Made by a program: the position numbers and the translations under genes
Notes under the pieces: model-generated
Databases searched by the model: none
What the model saw: only the letters and a program-made list of their open reading frames with translations
What the model was told of the DNA's origin: nothing
In this document: positions 1 to 7,741 of the stretch, in pieces
How positions within the stretch are numbered: position 1 is the stretch's first letter
Layout: each line of letters opens with the position of its first letter
NCBI GenBank assembly: GCA_003696705.1
Contig: RFGD01000012.1
Location: 1-15,803 of the forward strand
DNA length: 15,803 bases
Reading direction: 5' to 3'
DNA from: Alphaproteobacteria bacterium
GTDB taxonomy: Bacteria > Pseudomonadota > Alphaproteobacteria > Rhodobacterales > Rhodobacteraceae

Positions 1-603
1 CATGCCGCGCAGATCCAGGGCTTCTTCGACATCCCCGTCGACAACCTTTATGCCTCGCCGATCTTCGCGCTGGATGTCCTGAACGCGTTCAAGGGGCGCG
101 AAGACGAGCTCATCGTCGTTTCTCCTGACGTCGGCGGCGTCGCCCGGGCCCGCGAACTTGCCAAACGGATCGGCTGTGGGCTGGCGATCGTCGACAAGCG
201 CCGCTCGAAACCGGGCGAGGTCGAGGCGATGACCGTGATCGGCGACATCGCCGATCGGGTCTGCCTGATCGTCGACGACATCGTCGATACCGCCGGCACA
301 TTGTGCAAGGCCGCCGAAGTGCTTCTTGCCGAAGGCGCGCGCGAGGTCCATTCCTACATCACGCACGGCGTCCTTTCCGGCCCGGCGGTCGAGCGCATCA
401 CCAACTCGGCCATGAAGAGCCTTGTCATCACCGACACGATCGAGCCGGCCCAGGCCGTCAGGGACGCGCCCAACATCCGCATCGTGCCGACGGCGCCGAT
501 CCTGACGCAGGCCATCCTGAACATCTGGAACGGCACATCCGTCTCGTCGCTCTTCGATTCCGAAACGCTCTGGCCCATCTACGAAGGGCACTACAGCCGC
601 TGA
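1..603 (+). CDS. prs: Ribose-phosphate pyrophosphokinase (PRPP synthetase), C-terminal part
   Basis: Cytoplasmic enzyme making PRPP from ribose 5-phosphate and ATP, feeding purine, pyrimidine, NAD, His and Trp synthesis. The frame is open from base 1, so the start lies outside the window; the visible 200 residues begin at the conserved catalytic-region His of the HAxQIQGFF motif. Then come VSPDVGG (about residues 40-46), the flexible-loop basic cluster VDKRRSKPGE (64-73) and the ribose-phosphate-binding loop VDDIVDTAGTL (91-101). The C-terminus LWPIYEGHYSR is intact and ends in TGA. Judging from the known position of that His in bacterial Prs (about residue 130), roughly 130-140 residues are missing to the left. 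The gene converges on the F1 ATP synthase operon with about 200 nt between the stops. Family identity is not in doubt. Confidence 0.97.
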   Translation, partial: HAAQIQGFFDIPVDNLYASPIFALDVLNAFKGREDELIVVSPDVGGVARARELAKRIGCGLAIVDKRRSKPGEVEAMTVIGDIADRVCLIVDDIVDTAGTLCKAAEVLLAEGAREVHSYITHGVLSGPAVERITNSAMKSLVITDTIEPAQAVRDAPNIRIVPTAPILTQAILNIWNGTSVSSLFDSETLWPIYEGHYSR

Positions 604-676
604 CCCCGCCCGACGCGGGGCCCCGATCCTGCGCATTGGGGCATCGGCGGCGGGACCGCAGGGCCGCGCTCTGCGG
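604..676 (+). other. GC-rich hairpins directly after prs
   Basis: Two small inverted repeats follow the prs stop: CCCCGC (604-609) with GCGGGG (615-620), and CCGCAG (656-661) with CTGCGG (671-676). Neither has a T-run, so they are not classical terminators. They could protect the mRNA 3' end or help Rho-independent pausing before the strong hairpin at 743-772. With this GC content, short stems like these also arise by chance. Confidence 0.25.
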
Positions 677-742
677 GACCGCTCGCGATGGGCACCCCGC
701 CCTGCTGAGAGGCGCCACCGGAGATTTTCCGTATCCATGAAA

Positions 743-772
743 AACCGCCCGCCGGGCTTCCGGCGGGCGGTT
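743..772. terminator. Bidirectional intrinsic terminator between prs and atpC
   Basis: A perfect 13-bp inverted repeat, AACCGCCCGCCGG (743-755) and its complement (760-772), encloses a 4-nt loop (GCTT). On the plus strand it is followed by CTTTC after the TT of the stem. On the minus strand it is followed by a T-run (TTTTT including the stem end, then CATGG). It lies 139 nt after the prs stop and 35 nt after the atpC stop, between convergent transcription units, so it can end both transcripts. The T-run is better for the atp direction. Confidence 0.88.
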
Positions 773-807
773 CTTTCTGCGGCAGCTCGGCGTCGCGGGC
801 GGCCTGC

Positions 808-1203
808 CTACTCCATCATCTCGAGGAGATGGGCAATATCGGCGACCATCCGGTCGGCCAGATCGCGCTCTTCCGTCTCGGCCACGGCCTGCTTCTCCTC
901 GGCCTCGCGCAGGATCTTCTGAAGCTCCTCGCGGCCAAGCTCGGCGCGGGGATAGGCGCGCTCGGCCAGGACGCTGACGCTGTCCGGTGCGATCTCGGCA
1001 AAGCCGCTGATCACCACGAATTCTGCGACGCCCTCGGGGCCCTCGGCCCGGACGATGCCCGGGCGGAGCGTTGTCACGGTCGGCTGATGCGCCGCCATGA
1101 CGGTCATCTCGCCCTCGGATCCCGGAAGGCGGACGGCCGTGGCCTCGATCGAGGCCAGCCGCCGCTCGGGCGAAACGAGGTCGAACTTCATCACATCGGC
1201 CAT
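808..1203 (-). CDS. atpC: F1 ATP synthase epsilon subunit
   Basis: Epsilon subunit of the F1 central stalk, which rotates with gamma and couples or regulates catalysis on the cytoplasmic face of the membrane. The 131 residues show the usual N-terminal beta-sandwich (about 1-85) with the conserved GxEGxMTVMAAHQP stretch at 28-41 and GFAEI at 67-71. A two-helix C-terminal part, rich in Glu and Arg, runs from about 88 to 131. ATG start, with GGGAGGG just upstream as a strong ribosome binding site inside the 11-nt gap after the atpD stop; stop is TAG. It is the last gene of the operon, followed by the hairpin at 743-772. Confidence 0.97.
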   Translation of the reverse strand: MADVMKFDLVSPERRLASIEATAVRLPGSEGEMTVMAAHQPTVTTLRPGIVRAEGPEGVAEFVVISGFAEIAPDSVSVLAERAYPRAELGREELQKILREAEEKQAVAETEERDLADRMVADIAHLLEMME

Positions 1204-1214
1204 CAGGCCCTCCC

Positions 1215-2645
<1,431 letters not shown>

Positions 2646-2663
2646 GTCGTCTCTCCGGTTCCG

Positions 2664-3548
2664 TCAGAGCGCCTCGGCGCCCGAAATGATTTCGATGAGT
2701 TCCTTGGTGATCGCGGCCTGGCGCGAGCGGTTGTAGAGGATCGTCAGCTTGTCGATCATCTCGCCCGCGTTGCGGGTGGCGTTGTCCATCGCGCTCATCC
2801 GAGCGCCCTGTTCGGAGGCCGCGTTCTCGAGAAGGGCCGAGAAGATCTGCGTCGCCACCCCGCGGGGCAGGATGTCGGCAAGGATCTCTTCGGCGCTCGG
2901 CTCGTATTCGTAGTGCGTCGCGGCCGCGGCTTCGGCGGCCCCTTCCACGTCGTCCGCCGCAAAGGGCACGATCTGCTTCATGGTCGGGATCTGGCTGATG
3001 ACCGACTGGAAGCGGTTGAAGAAGATCGTCGCCACGTCGAATTCGCCGGCATCGAAGCGCGCCAGGATGTCCCGGGCGATCGCGTCCGCGTTCTCGTAGC
3101 CGATGCGGCGCACGCCCTGCAGATCCACGTGTCCGACGAACTTGTCGGCGAACTCGCGCTTCATCTGCTCGCGTCCCTTCCGGCCGACGGTCAGGATCTT
3201 GACCCTCTTGCCGTGCGCTTCCAGTTCCTCGATGCGTGCCCGGGCCAGCCGGACGATCGACGAATTGAAGCCTCCGCAAAGGCCCCGCTCGGCGGTCATC
3301 ACCACAAGAAGGTGCGTCTGATCCGAACCGGTCCCGGCCAGAAGCCGCGGCCCGTTCTGGGCGCCGCCGACCGAGCGGGCCAGCCGGCCGAGCACGCTGT
3401 CCATGCGCTCGGCGTAGGGCCGCGAGGCCTCGGCCGCTTCCTGGGCGCGGCGAAGCTTGGCCGCCGCGACCATCTGCATGGCCTTCGTGATCTTCCGCGT
3501 CGACTTGACGCTTTCGATCCTGTTTTTCAGGTCCTTGAGGCTTGGCAT
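2664..3548 (-). CDS. atpG: F1 ATP synthase gamma subunit
   Basis: Gamma subunit, the rotating central shaft inside the alpha3-beta3 hexamer. The 294-residue product begins with the hallmark MPSLKDLKNRIESVKSTRKI followed by TKAMQMVAAAKLRRAQ, and ends with the equally conserved helix containing NRSRQAAITKELIEIISGA. These two terminal helices form the coiled-coil shaft; the middle is the Rossmann-like domain (AERGLCGGFNSS around residues 88-99). Start ATG has AAGGA 8 nt upstream, and the gene lies 28 nt after atpA and 18 nt before atpD. Nothing unusual is seen. Confidence 0.98.
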   Translation of the reverse strand: MPSLKDLKNRIESVKSTRKITKAMQMVAAAKLRRAQEAAEASRPYAERMDSVLGRLARSVGGAQNGPRLLAGTGSDQTHLLVVMTAERGLCGGFNSSIVRLARARIEELEAHGKRVKILTVGRKGREQMKREFADKFVGHVDLQGVRRIGYENADAIARDILARFDAGEFDVATIFFNRFQSVISQIPTMKQIVPFAADDVEGAAEAAAATHYEYEPSAEEILADILPRGVATQIFSALLENAASEQGARMSAMDNATRNAGEMIDKLTILYNRSRQAAITKELIEIISGAEAL

Positions 3549-3576
3549 CTGTCCCGTCCTTGCCTAGGGCCCGCGA

Positions 3577-5115
3577 TCAGGCGAAGGTTTTCGCGAACTC
3601 TTCGATCGCAGCCTTGATTTTCTCCTCGAGCTCGCCCGCGACCTTCCGGTCGTTGGTCGTGATGTCGTCGAGAAGATCCTGATGGTGCTGGCGCAGGTGG
3701 ACGAGCAGACCCTGCTCGAACCGCGACACGTCGCGCACCTCGATGTTGTCGAGGAAGCCGTGCGTGCCGGCGTAGACGACGCAGACGATCTCGGCGTTCG
3801 TCAGCGGCGAATACTGCGGCTGCTTCATGAGTTCGGTCAGTCGGGCACCGCGGTTCAGAAGCCGCTGGGTCGCCGCGTCGAGGTCGGAACCGAACTGGGC
3901 GAAGGCCGCCATTTCGCGATACTGCGCAAGCTCGAGCTTGAGCGAGCCGGCGACCGATTTCATGGCCGCGGTCTGCGCCGCCGAGCCGACCCGCGACACC
4001 GAAAGGCCGGTGTTCACGGCCGGACGGATGCCCTGATAGAACAGTTCCGTCTCAAGGAAGATCTGGCCGTCGGTGATCGAGATCACGTTCGTCGGGATGT
4101 AGGCCGAAACGTCGCCCGCCTGCGTCTCGATGATCGGCAGGGCCGTCAGCGAACCCGCGCCGTGATCCTCGTTCAGCTTGGCCGAACGCTCGAGCAGACG
4201 CGAGTGCAGGTAGAAGACGTCGCCCGGGTAGGCTTCGCGCCCCGGCGGACGGCGCAGCAGAAGCGACATCTGGCGATAGGCCACGGCCTGTTTCGAAAGG
4301 TCGTCGTAGACGGCCAGCGCGTGGCGGCCGCTGTCACGGAAGTATTCGGCCATCGCCGTCGCCGAATAGGGCGCAAGATACTGAAGCGGCGCCGGTTCCG
4401 AGGCGGTCGCGGCGACCACGATCGAATATTCGAGCGCGCCGGATTCCTCGAGCTTCTTGACGAGCTGGGCCACCGTCGAACGCTTCTGACCGACGGCCAC
4501 GTAGACGCAGTAGAGCTTCTTCGACTCGTCGTCGCCGGCCGCGTCGTTGTAGGCCTTCTGGTTCAGGATCGTGTCGAGCGCGACGGCGGTCTTGCCGGTC
4601 TGGCGGTCGCCAATGATGAGCTCTCGCTGACCGCGGCCGATCGGGATCATGGCGTCGACCGACTTGAGGCCGGTCATCATCGGCTCGTGCACCGACTTCC
4701 GCGGGATGATGCCCGGCGCCTTCACGTCGGCAACACGGGTCTCCTTGGCCTCGATCGGGCCCTTGCCGTCGATGGGGTTGCCAAGGGCGTCGACGACGCG
4801 GCCGAGAAGCGCCTCGCCGACCGGCACGCTCACGATCGACTTCGTGCGCTTGACGATGTCGCCCTCGCGGATGCCCCGGTCCTCGCCGAAGATAACGATA
4901 CCGACGTTGTCTTCCTCGAGGTTCAGCGCCATGCCGCGGATGCCGCCGGGAAACTCGACCATCTCGCCGGCCTGGACGTTGTCGAGGCCGTAGACACGGG
5001 CAATACCGTCTCCGACGGACAGCACGCGGCCGATTTCAGCGACCTCGGCCTCCTGACCGAAGTTCTTGATCTGCTCCTTCAGGATCGCGGAGATCTCTGA
5101 TGCTTGGATACCCAT
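3577..5115 (-). CDS. atpA: F1 ATP synthase alpha subunit
   Basis: Non-catalytic nucleotide-binding alpha subunit of the F1 hexamer. The 512 residues contain the P-loop GDRQTGKT at 169-176 and the arginine finger in SVSRVGSAAQ (R375), which reaches into the neighbouring beta catalytic site. The beta-barrel N-domain (about 25-95) and helical C-domain (about 385-512) are complete. The start ATG shares its A with the last base of the atpH stop (TAATG), and GAGG lies about 7 nt upstream inside atpH, so translation is probably coupled. The product length and motifs are those of ordinary alphaproteobacterial AtpA. Confidence 0.99.
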   Translation of the reverse strand: MGIQASEISAILKEQIKNFGQEAEVAEIGRVLSVGDGIARVYGLDNVQAGEMVEFPGGIRGMALNLEEDNVGIVIFGEDRGIREGDIVKRTKSIVSVPVGEALLGRVVDALGNPIDGKGPIEAKETRVADVKAPGIIPRKSVHEPMMTGLKSVDAMIPIGRGQRELIIGDRQTGKTAVALDTILNQKAYNDAAGDDESKKLYCVYVAVGQKRSTVAQLVKKLEESGALEYSIVVAATASEPAPLQYLAPYSATAMAEYFRDSGRHALAVYDDLSKQAVAYRQMSLLLRRPPGREAYPGDVFYLHSRLLERSAKLNEDHGAGSLTALPIIETQAGDVSAYIPTNVISITDGQIFLETELFYQGIRPAVNTGLSVSRVGSAAQTAAMKSVAGSLKLELAQYREMAAFAQFGSDLDAATQRLLNRGARLTELMKQPQYSPLTNAEIVCVVYAGTHGFLDNIEVRDVSRFEQGLLVHLRQHHQDLLDDITTNDRKVAGELEEKIKAAIEEFAKTFA

Positions 5116-5675
5116 TATCCGACCTCTTTCATTGCATTCTGGAGGTTCGCGAGTTTCGCGGCGATCGACGTGTCGACCATCTGCGACCCCACCTTGACGA
5201 CGAGACCGCCGATGAGGCTTTCATCGACGGCCAATTCAATGTTCACATCCTTGCCGATCGCCTCGCGCAGGGCCTTGGCAAGCTTGTCCTGCTGCGCCTT
5301 GGTCAGGGCCTTGGCCGCGCGCACCTCGGCGGTGACGATGCCCTTTGCTTCGGCGATGCGCTCGCGCAGGGCGACGAGAAGCTGCGGCAGCACGAAAAGG
5401 CGCCGCCGCTCTGCCATCAGCCCAAGGGTGTTGGTCATCGTCACGCCAAGACCCAGCGCACGGGCCACGGCCGTGATGGCCTTTTCCTGCTCGGCGCGAG
5501 AATAGAGAGGCGAAAAGACGAGGTTGCGAAGCTCCTCGCTTTCCTTCAGCGCCGCCTCGAGCGCCGCGATGTCGCTTTCGAGCGCATCGAGGGCCTTGCC
5601 TTCGCTGGCCAGGTCGAAAATGGCCGAGGCATAGCGCTGGGCGATGCTGGCTGAGATCGATGCTGGTTCCGACAC
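5115..5675 (-). CDS. atpH: F1 ATP synthase delta subunit
   Basis: Delta subunit (OSCP equivalent) of the peripheral stalk, tying the top of F1 to the b subunits. I choose the GTG at 5675, giving a 186-residue protein that starts MSEPASISAS. It has GGAAGGG 5 nt upstream and matches the N-terminus usual in Rhodobacter-type delta subunits. A second GTG two codons earlier lies too close to that purine run. The open frame continues much further upstream, but that stretch is Arg/Pro-rich noise. The N-terminal helical bundle spans about 5-105, and the conserved C-terminal motif DESLIGGLVVKVGSQMVD covers 151-168. First gene of the F1 operon; it overlaps atpA by one base. Confidence 0.96.
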   Translation of the reverse strand: MSEPASISASIAQRYASAIFDLASEGKALDALESDIAALEAALKESEELRNLVFSPLYSRAEQEKAITAVARALGLGVTMTNTLGLMAERRRLFVLPQLLVALRERIAEAKGIVTAEVRAAKALTKAQQDKLAKALREAIGKDVNIELAVDESLIGGLVVKVGSQMVDTSIAAKLANLQNAMKEVG

Positions 5676-5772
5676 GTCCACCCTTCCGCTATCGTTGGGC
5701 CCTTGGCCGGCGCTGCCGGGTTCAGGGCGATTGTGCGGACACGCTGGCGCGGTCCGCCGGAATTTCGGCGTG

Positions 5773-5801
5773 GGTGTAGCAGAGGGGGGCACGCACCGCA
5801 A
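5773..5801 (-). promoter_or_regulatory. Probable housekeeping-sigma promoter of the atpHAGDC operon
   Basis: On the minus strand, TTGCGG (5796-5801) and TACACC (5773-5778) are separated by exactly 17 nt. This is a plausible sigma-70-type -35/-10 pair for a GC-rich alphaproteobacterium. It predicts a transcription start near 5766 and a leader of about 90 nt before the atpH GTG at 5675. No competing promoter of similar quality is seen in the gap. Confidence 0.6.
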
Positions 5802-5828
5802 CACTGTTAGCGGCCCATTTCCGGGGCC

Positions 5829-5849
5829 AAAACGCCCGAAAAATCGGGC
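5829..5849 (-). terminator. Possible intrinsic terminator after the methyltransferase gene
   Basis: Minus-strand reading gives GCCCGA, a TTTT loop, TCGGGC, then G and TTTT (5832-5829). That is a 6-bp GC-rich stem with a short T-run, about 130 nt after the methyltransferase stop and just before the atp promoter. It would insulate the atp operon from upstream transcription. The stem is short and the T-run only four, so it may be leaky. Confidence 0.4.
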
Positions 5850-5982
5850 TCTTCCGGCCCCTGCCCCCGCGTGCGACGTTTTGCAGCCCCGGGACGGGCG
5901 GGCGAATCTGGGCCGGGGGCGATTCCGCGGGCCCTTGCGACGGCTTCGCCCCCGCCTGACGCCTTGGCGGGCGGGCCGCCGT

Positions 5983-6720
5983 TCAGACCGGCTCGGGGTT
6001 GGCGACGCCTTCGAGGATGCGCATGGGCCGCACCGCCGCGGCAAGTCCCGGGCGGGCCGGCGCGTGGATCTGCTTGGACGCCTCCACCATCAGGACGCCA
6101 CCCGTGAGCACGCCCGGCAGGCGCCGCCCGACGACCTCGAGCATCGGGCCGGCGCGAAGCCAGAACCGCGCGTGGCTCGGCGGTGCATGCAGAATGGAGA
6201 GATGTCGCTCGGGGACGAAGGAATGCGCGCGCAACTGCCCCTCGAGCTGGCCGGCCGTGTAGGGCCTGCCATAGCCGAATGGCGTGCGATCGCTCCGCGC
6301 CCAGAGCCCGGCGCGGTTGGGCACGACGAAGAGGACCCGTCCGCCGGGACCCAGAACCCGCCAGCATTCCTCGAGCACCGCGGTCGGCTGCTCGCTGGTT
6401 TCGAGCCCGTGGAGAAGGACCAGCCGGTCCACCGATCCGGTCTCGAGCGGCCAGGCCGCTTCCTCGGCAAGGACCGAAACGTTGGGAAGCCCGGCCGGCC
6501 ACTGCATCACGCCCTGCGGCCCCGGCATCAGGGCAATGACACGACGCGCCTCTTCGAGGAACGGACGCAACAGCGGCACCGCAAAGCCGAAACCCACGAC
6601 GGTGCGCCCCGCCACATCCGGCCAGAGCTCGACCAGCTTGCCACGGATCGCCCGCTGCGCGGCGCGGCCAAGCCTGCTTCTGTAGTAGAACGCCCGCAGG
6701 TCCAGAACGTCGAGATGCAT
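5983..6720 (-). CDS. Methyltransferase-like protein (class I SAM fold, degenerate motif I)
   Basis: The 245-residue protein resembles class I SAM-dependent methyltransferases of the Methyltransf_11 type. The strand after residue 40 reads VVGFGFAVPLL, where family members normally have a D/E-x-G-x-G-x-G motif I. Downstream, WPLETGSVDRLVLLHGLE (90-107) matches the motif II/III region and ECWRVLGPGGRVLFVVPNR (118-136) matches the typical post-III strand. The last 35 residues are basic and look unstructured. The substrate is unknown. The ATG at 6720 has AAGG close upstream. It is divergent from gloB with only 66 nt between the starts, so they may share control, and a link to glutathione or methylglyoxal metabolism is conceivable but not shown. 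It could also be a non-catalytic relative. Confidence 0.75.
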   Translation of the reverse strand: MHLDVLDLRAFYYRSRLGRAAQRAIRGKLVELWPDVAGRTVVGFGFAVPLLRPFLEEARRVIALMPGPQGVMQWPAGLPNVSVLAEEAAWPLETGSVDRLVLLHGLETSEQPTAVLEECWRVLGPGGRVLFVVPNRAGLWARSDRTPFGYGRPYTAGQLEGQLRAHSFVPERHLSILHAPPSHARFWLRAGPMLEVVGRRLPGVLTGGVLMVEASKQIHAPARPGLAAAVRPMRILEGVANPEPV

Positions 6721-6786
6721 TGCACCTTATCCGCCAATCCGCGACAGTCTCTCGGGCGACACTACAGACAAACGGAGTTCGACGCC

Positions 6787-7554
6787 ATGCCCGCGGAAAT
6801 CGTCACCATTCCCTGCCTGTCGGACAACTATGCGTTTCTTCTTCGCGACCGCGCCACGGGCGAGGTGGCGCTGATCGACGCCCCCGAGGCCGATCCGATC
6901 CTGGCCGAGCTTGACCGGCGTGGCTGGCGCCTCGGCCAGATCCTTCTGACCCATCATCACGCCGATCATGTGCAGGGCGTGGCCGGGATTCGTGCCGCGA
7001 CGGGTGCCCGCGTCCTCGGCGCCGAGCGCGATGCCCACCGGCTTCCCCCTCTCGACGCGGCCCTCGTGGACGGAAGCCCGGTTGCCGTCGGCGGCATCGA
7101 GGGCGCGGTGATCGACGTGCCGGGGCACACGATCGGGCACATCGCCTTCCATTTCCCGGCCGCCGGCGCCGTCTTCACCGCCGACAGCCTGATGGCGCTG
7201 GGCTGTGGCCGGCTGTTCGAGGGCACGCCCGAGATGATGTGGACGAGCCTTCTTCGCCTGGCGGCGCTGCCGCCCTCGACGCTGGTATGCTCGGGGCACG
7301 AATATACCCTTGCGAACGCGAAATTTGCGTTGACCATTGAACCGGACAATCCCAAACTTATTTCGAGAGCAGAGGCGGTGGCCGAGGCCCGGGCTGAAGG
7401 CAGGCCGACAGTGCCGTCGCTTCTGTCCGAGGAACTGGAGACGAACCCGTTCCTGAGAGCCCATCTGCCCGAGGTAAAGGCAGCGCTGGGCATGAGCGGA
7501 GCCGACGACGTGGCCGTCTTTGCCGAGATCCGCCGTCGGAAGGACGCCTTTTGA
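6787..7554 (+). CDS. gloB: Hydroxyacylglutathione hydrolase (glyoxalase II)
   Basis: Metallo-beta-lactamase fold hydrolase that splits S-D-lactoylglutathione into D-lactate and glutathione, the second step of methylglyoxal detoxification. The 255 residues carry the binuclear metal site: THHHADH at 55-61 (H56, H58, D60, H61), PGHT (H114), FTADS (D133) and SGHEY (H171). The C-terminal glutathione-binding part is present (NPFLR at 220-224, RRRKDAF at the end). I start at the ATG giving MPAEIVTIPCLSDNY, the usual family N-terminus, with GGAG 9 nt upstream; the same frame is open further upstream, but that sequence is antisense to the methyltransferase gene and not family-like. Cytoplasmic. Divergent from the methyltransferase and followed by 187 nt before clpA. 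Confidence 0.96.
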   Translation: MPAEIVTIPCLSDNYAFLLRDRATGEVALIDAPEADPILAELDRRGWRLGQILLTHHHADHVQGVAGIRAATGARVLGAERDAHRLPPLDAALVDGSPVAVGGIEGAVIDVPGHTIGHIAFHFPAAGAVFTADSLMALGCGRLFEGTPEMMWTSLLRLAALPPSTLVCSGHEYTLANAKFALTIEPDNPKLISRAEAVAEARAEGRPTVPSLLSEELETNPFLRAHLPEVKAALGMSGADDVAVFAEIRRRKDAF

Positions 7555-7681
7555 TCGCAAGACGCGCGTTTGCGGGCATCGGCGTTGCTTGATCCGAAAA
7601 AATTGTAACACCTCGCGCGAAAAGCGCAGGAAGTTGACCAGAAATGTCTTGAAGGAACGGTAACGAAACCGAACCTTAGGA

Positions 7682-7721
7682 CTATACGCGCAAGGCTGGT
7701 GGGCGCGACGTTCCGCCAGCC
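7682..7721 (+). promoter_or_regulatory. clpA leader: possible -10 box and a 9-bp hairpin
   Basis: CTATAC at 7682-7687 resembles a -10 box; no convincing -35 sits 16-18 nt upstream (GGTAAC there). Immediately after it, GGCTGGTGG (7694-7702) pairs with CCGCCAGCC (7713-7721) through one G-T wobble and a 10-nt loop, ending two bases before the purine-rich AAGGAAAGGAG ribosome binding site. As drawn, it leaves the binding site free. The gap is noticeably richer in A and T than the flanking genes, as expected of a promoter region. Confidence 0.35.
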
Positions 7722-7741
7722 CAAGGAAAGGAGCAGATCGG

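Larger units (their letters stand above)
5676..5982. other. 307-nt intergenic region: methyltransferase end and atp operon start
   Basis: No plausible gene is seen here. Read on the minus strand it holds, in order: a GC-rich stretch after the methyltransferase stop with a weak inverted repeat (CCCGCC 5951-5956 with GGCGGG 5966-5971, no T-run), a compact hairpin with a short T-run (5829-5849), the proposed atp promoter (5773-5801), and about 90 nt of 5' leader before the atpH GTG. An outer arm pair, GGGGCC (5823-5828) and GGCCCC (5856-5861), encloses the compact hairpin. Confidence 0.6.

Noticed and set aside
5676..6044. N-terminal extension of AtpH to a start at 6044
   Set aside because: The extension is Arg/Pro-rich, runs over the proposed promoter and hairpin and into the methyltransferase gene, and is absent from the family; the GTG at 5675 has a good ribosome binding site.
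5644..6786. Upstream extension of the GloB reading frame
   Set aside because: It crosses the divergent methyltransferase gene on the opposite strand and is Arg/Pro-rich; the ATG at 6787 gives the family N-terminus.
7648..7687. Heat-shock (RpoH) promoter before clpA from CTTGAA at 7648-7653
   Set aside because: The expected -10 element is not present at a suitable distance; CTATAC is 28 nt away.
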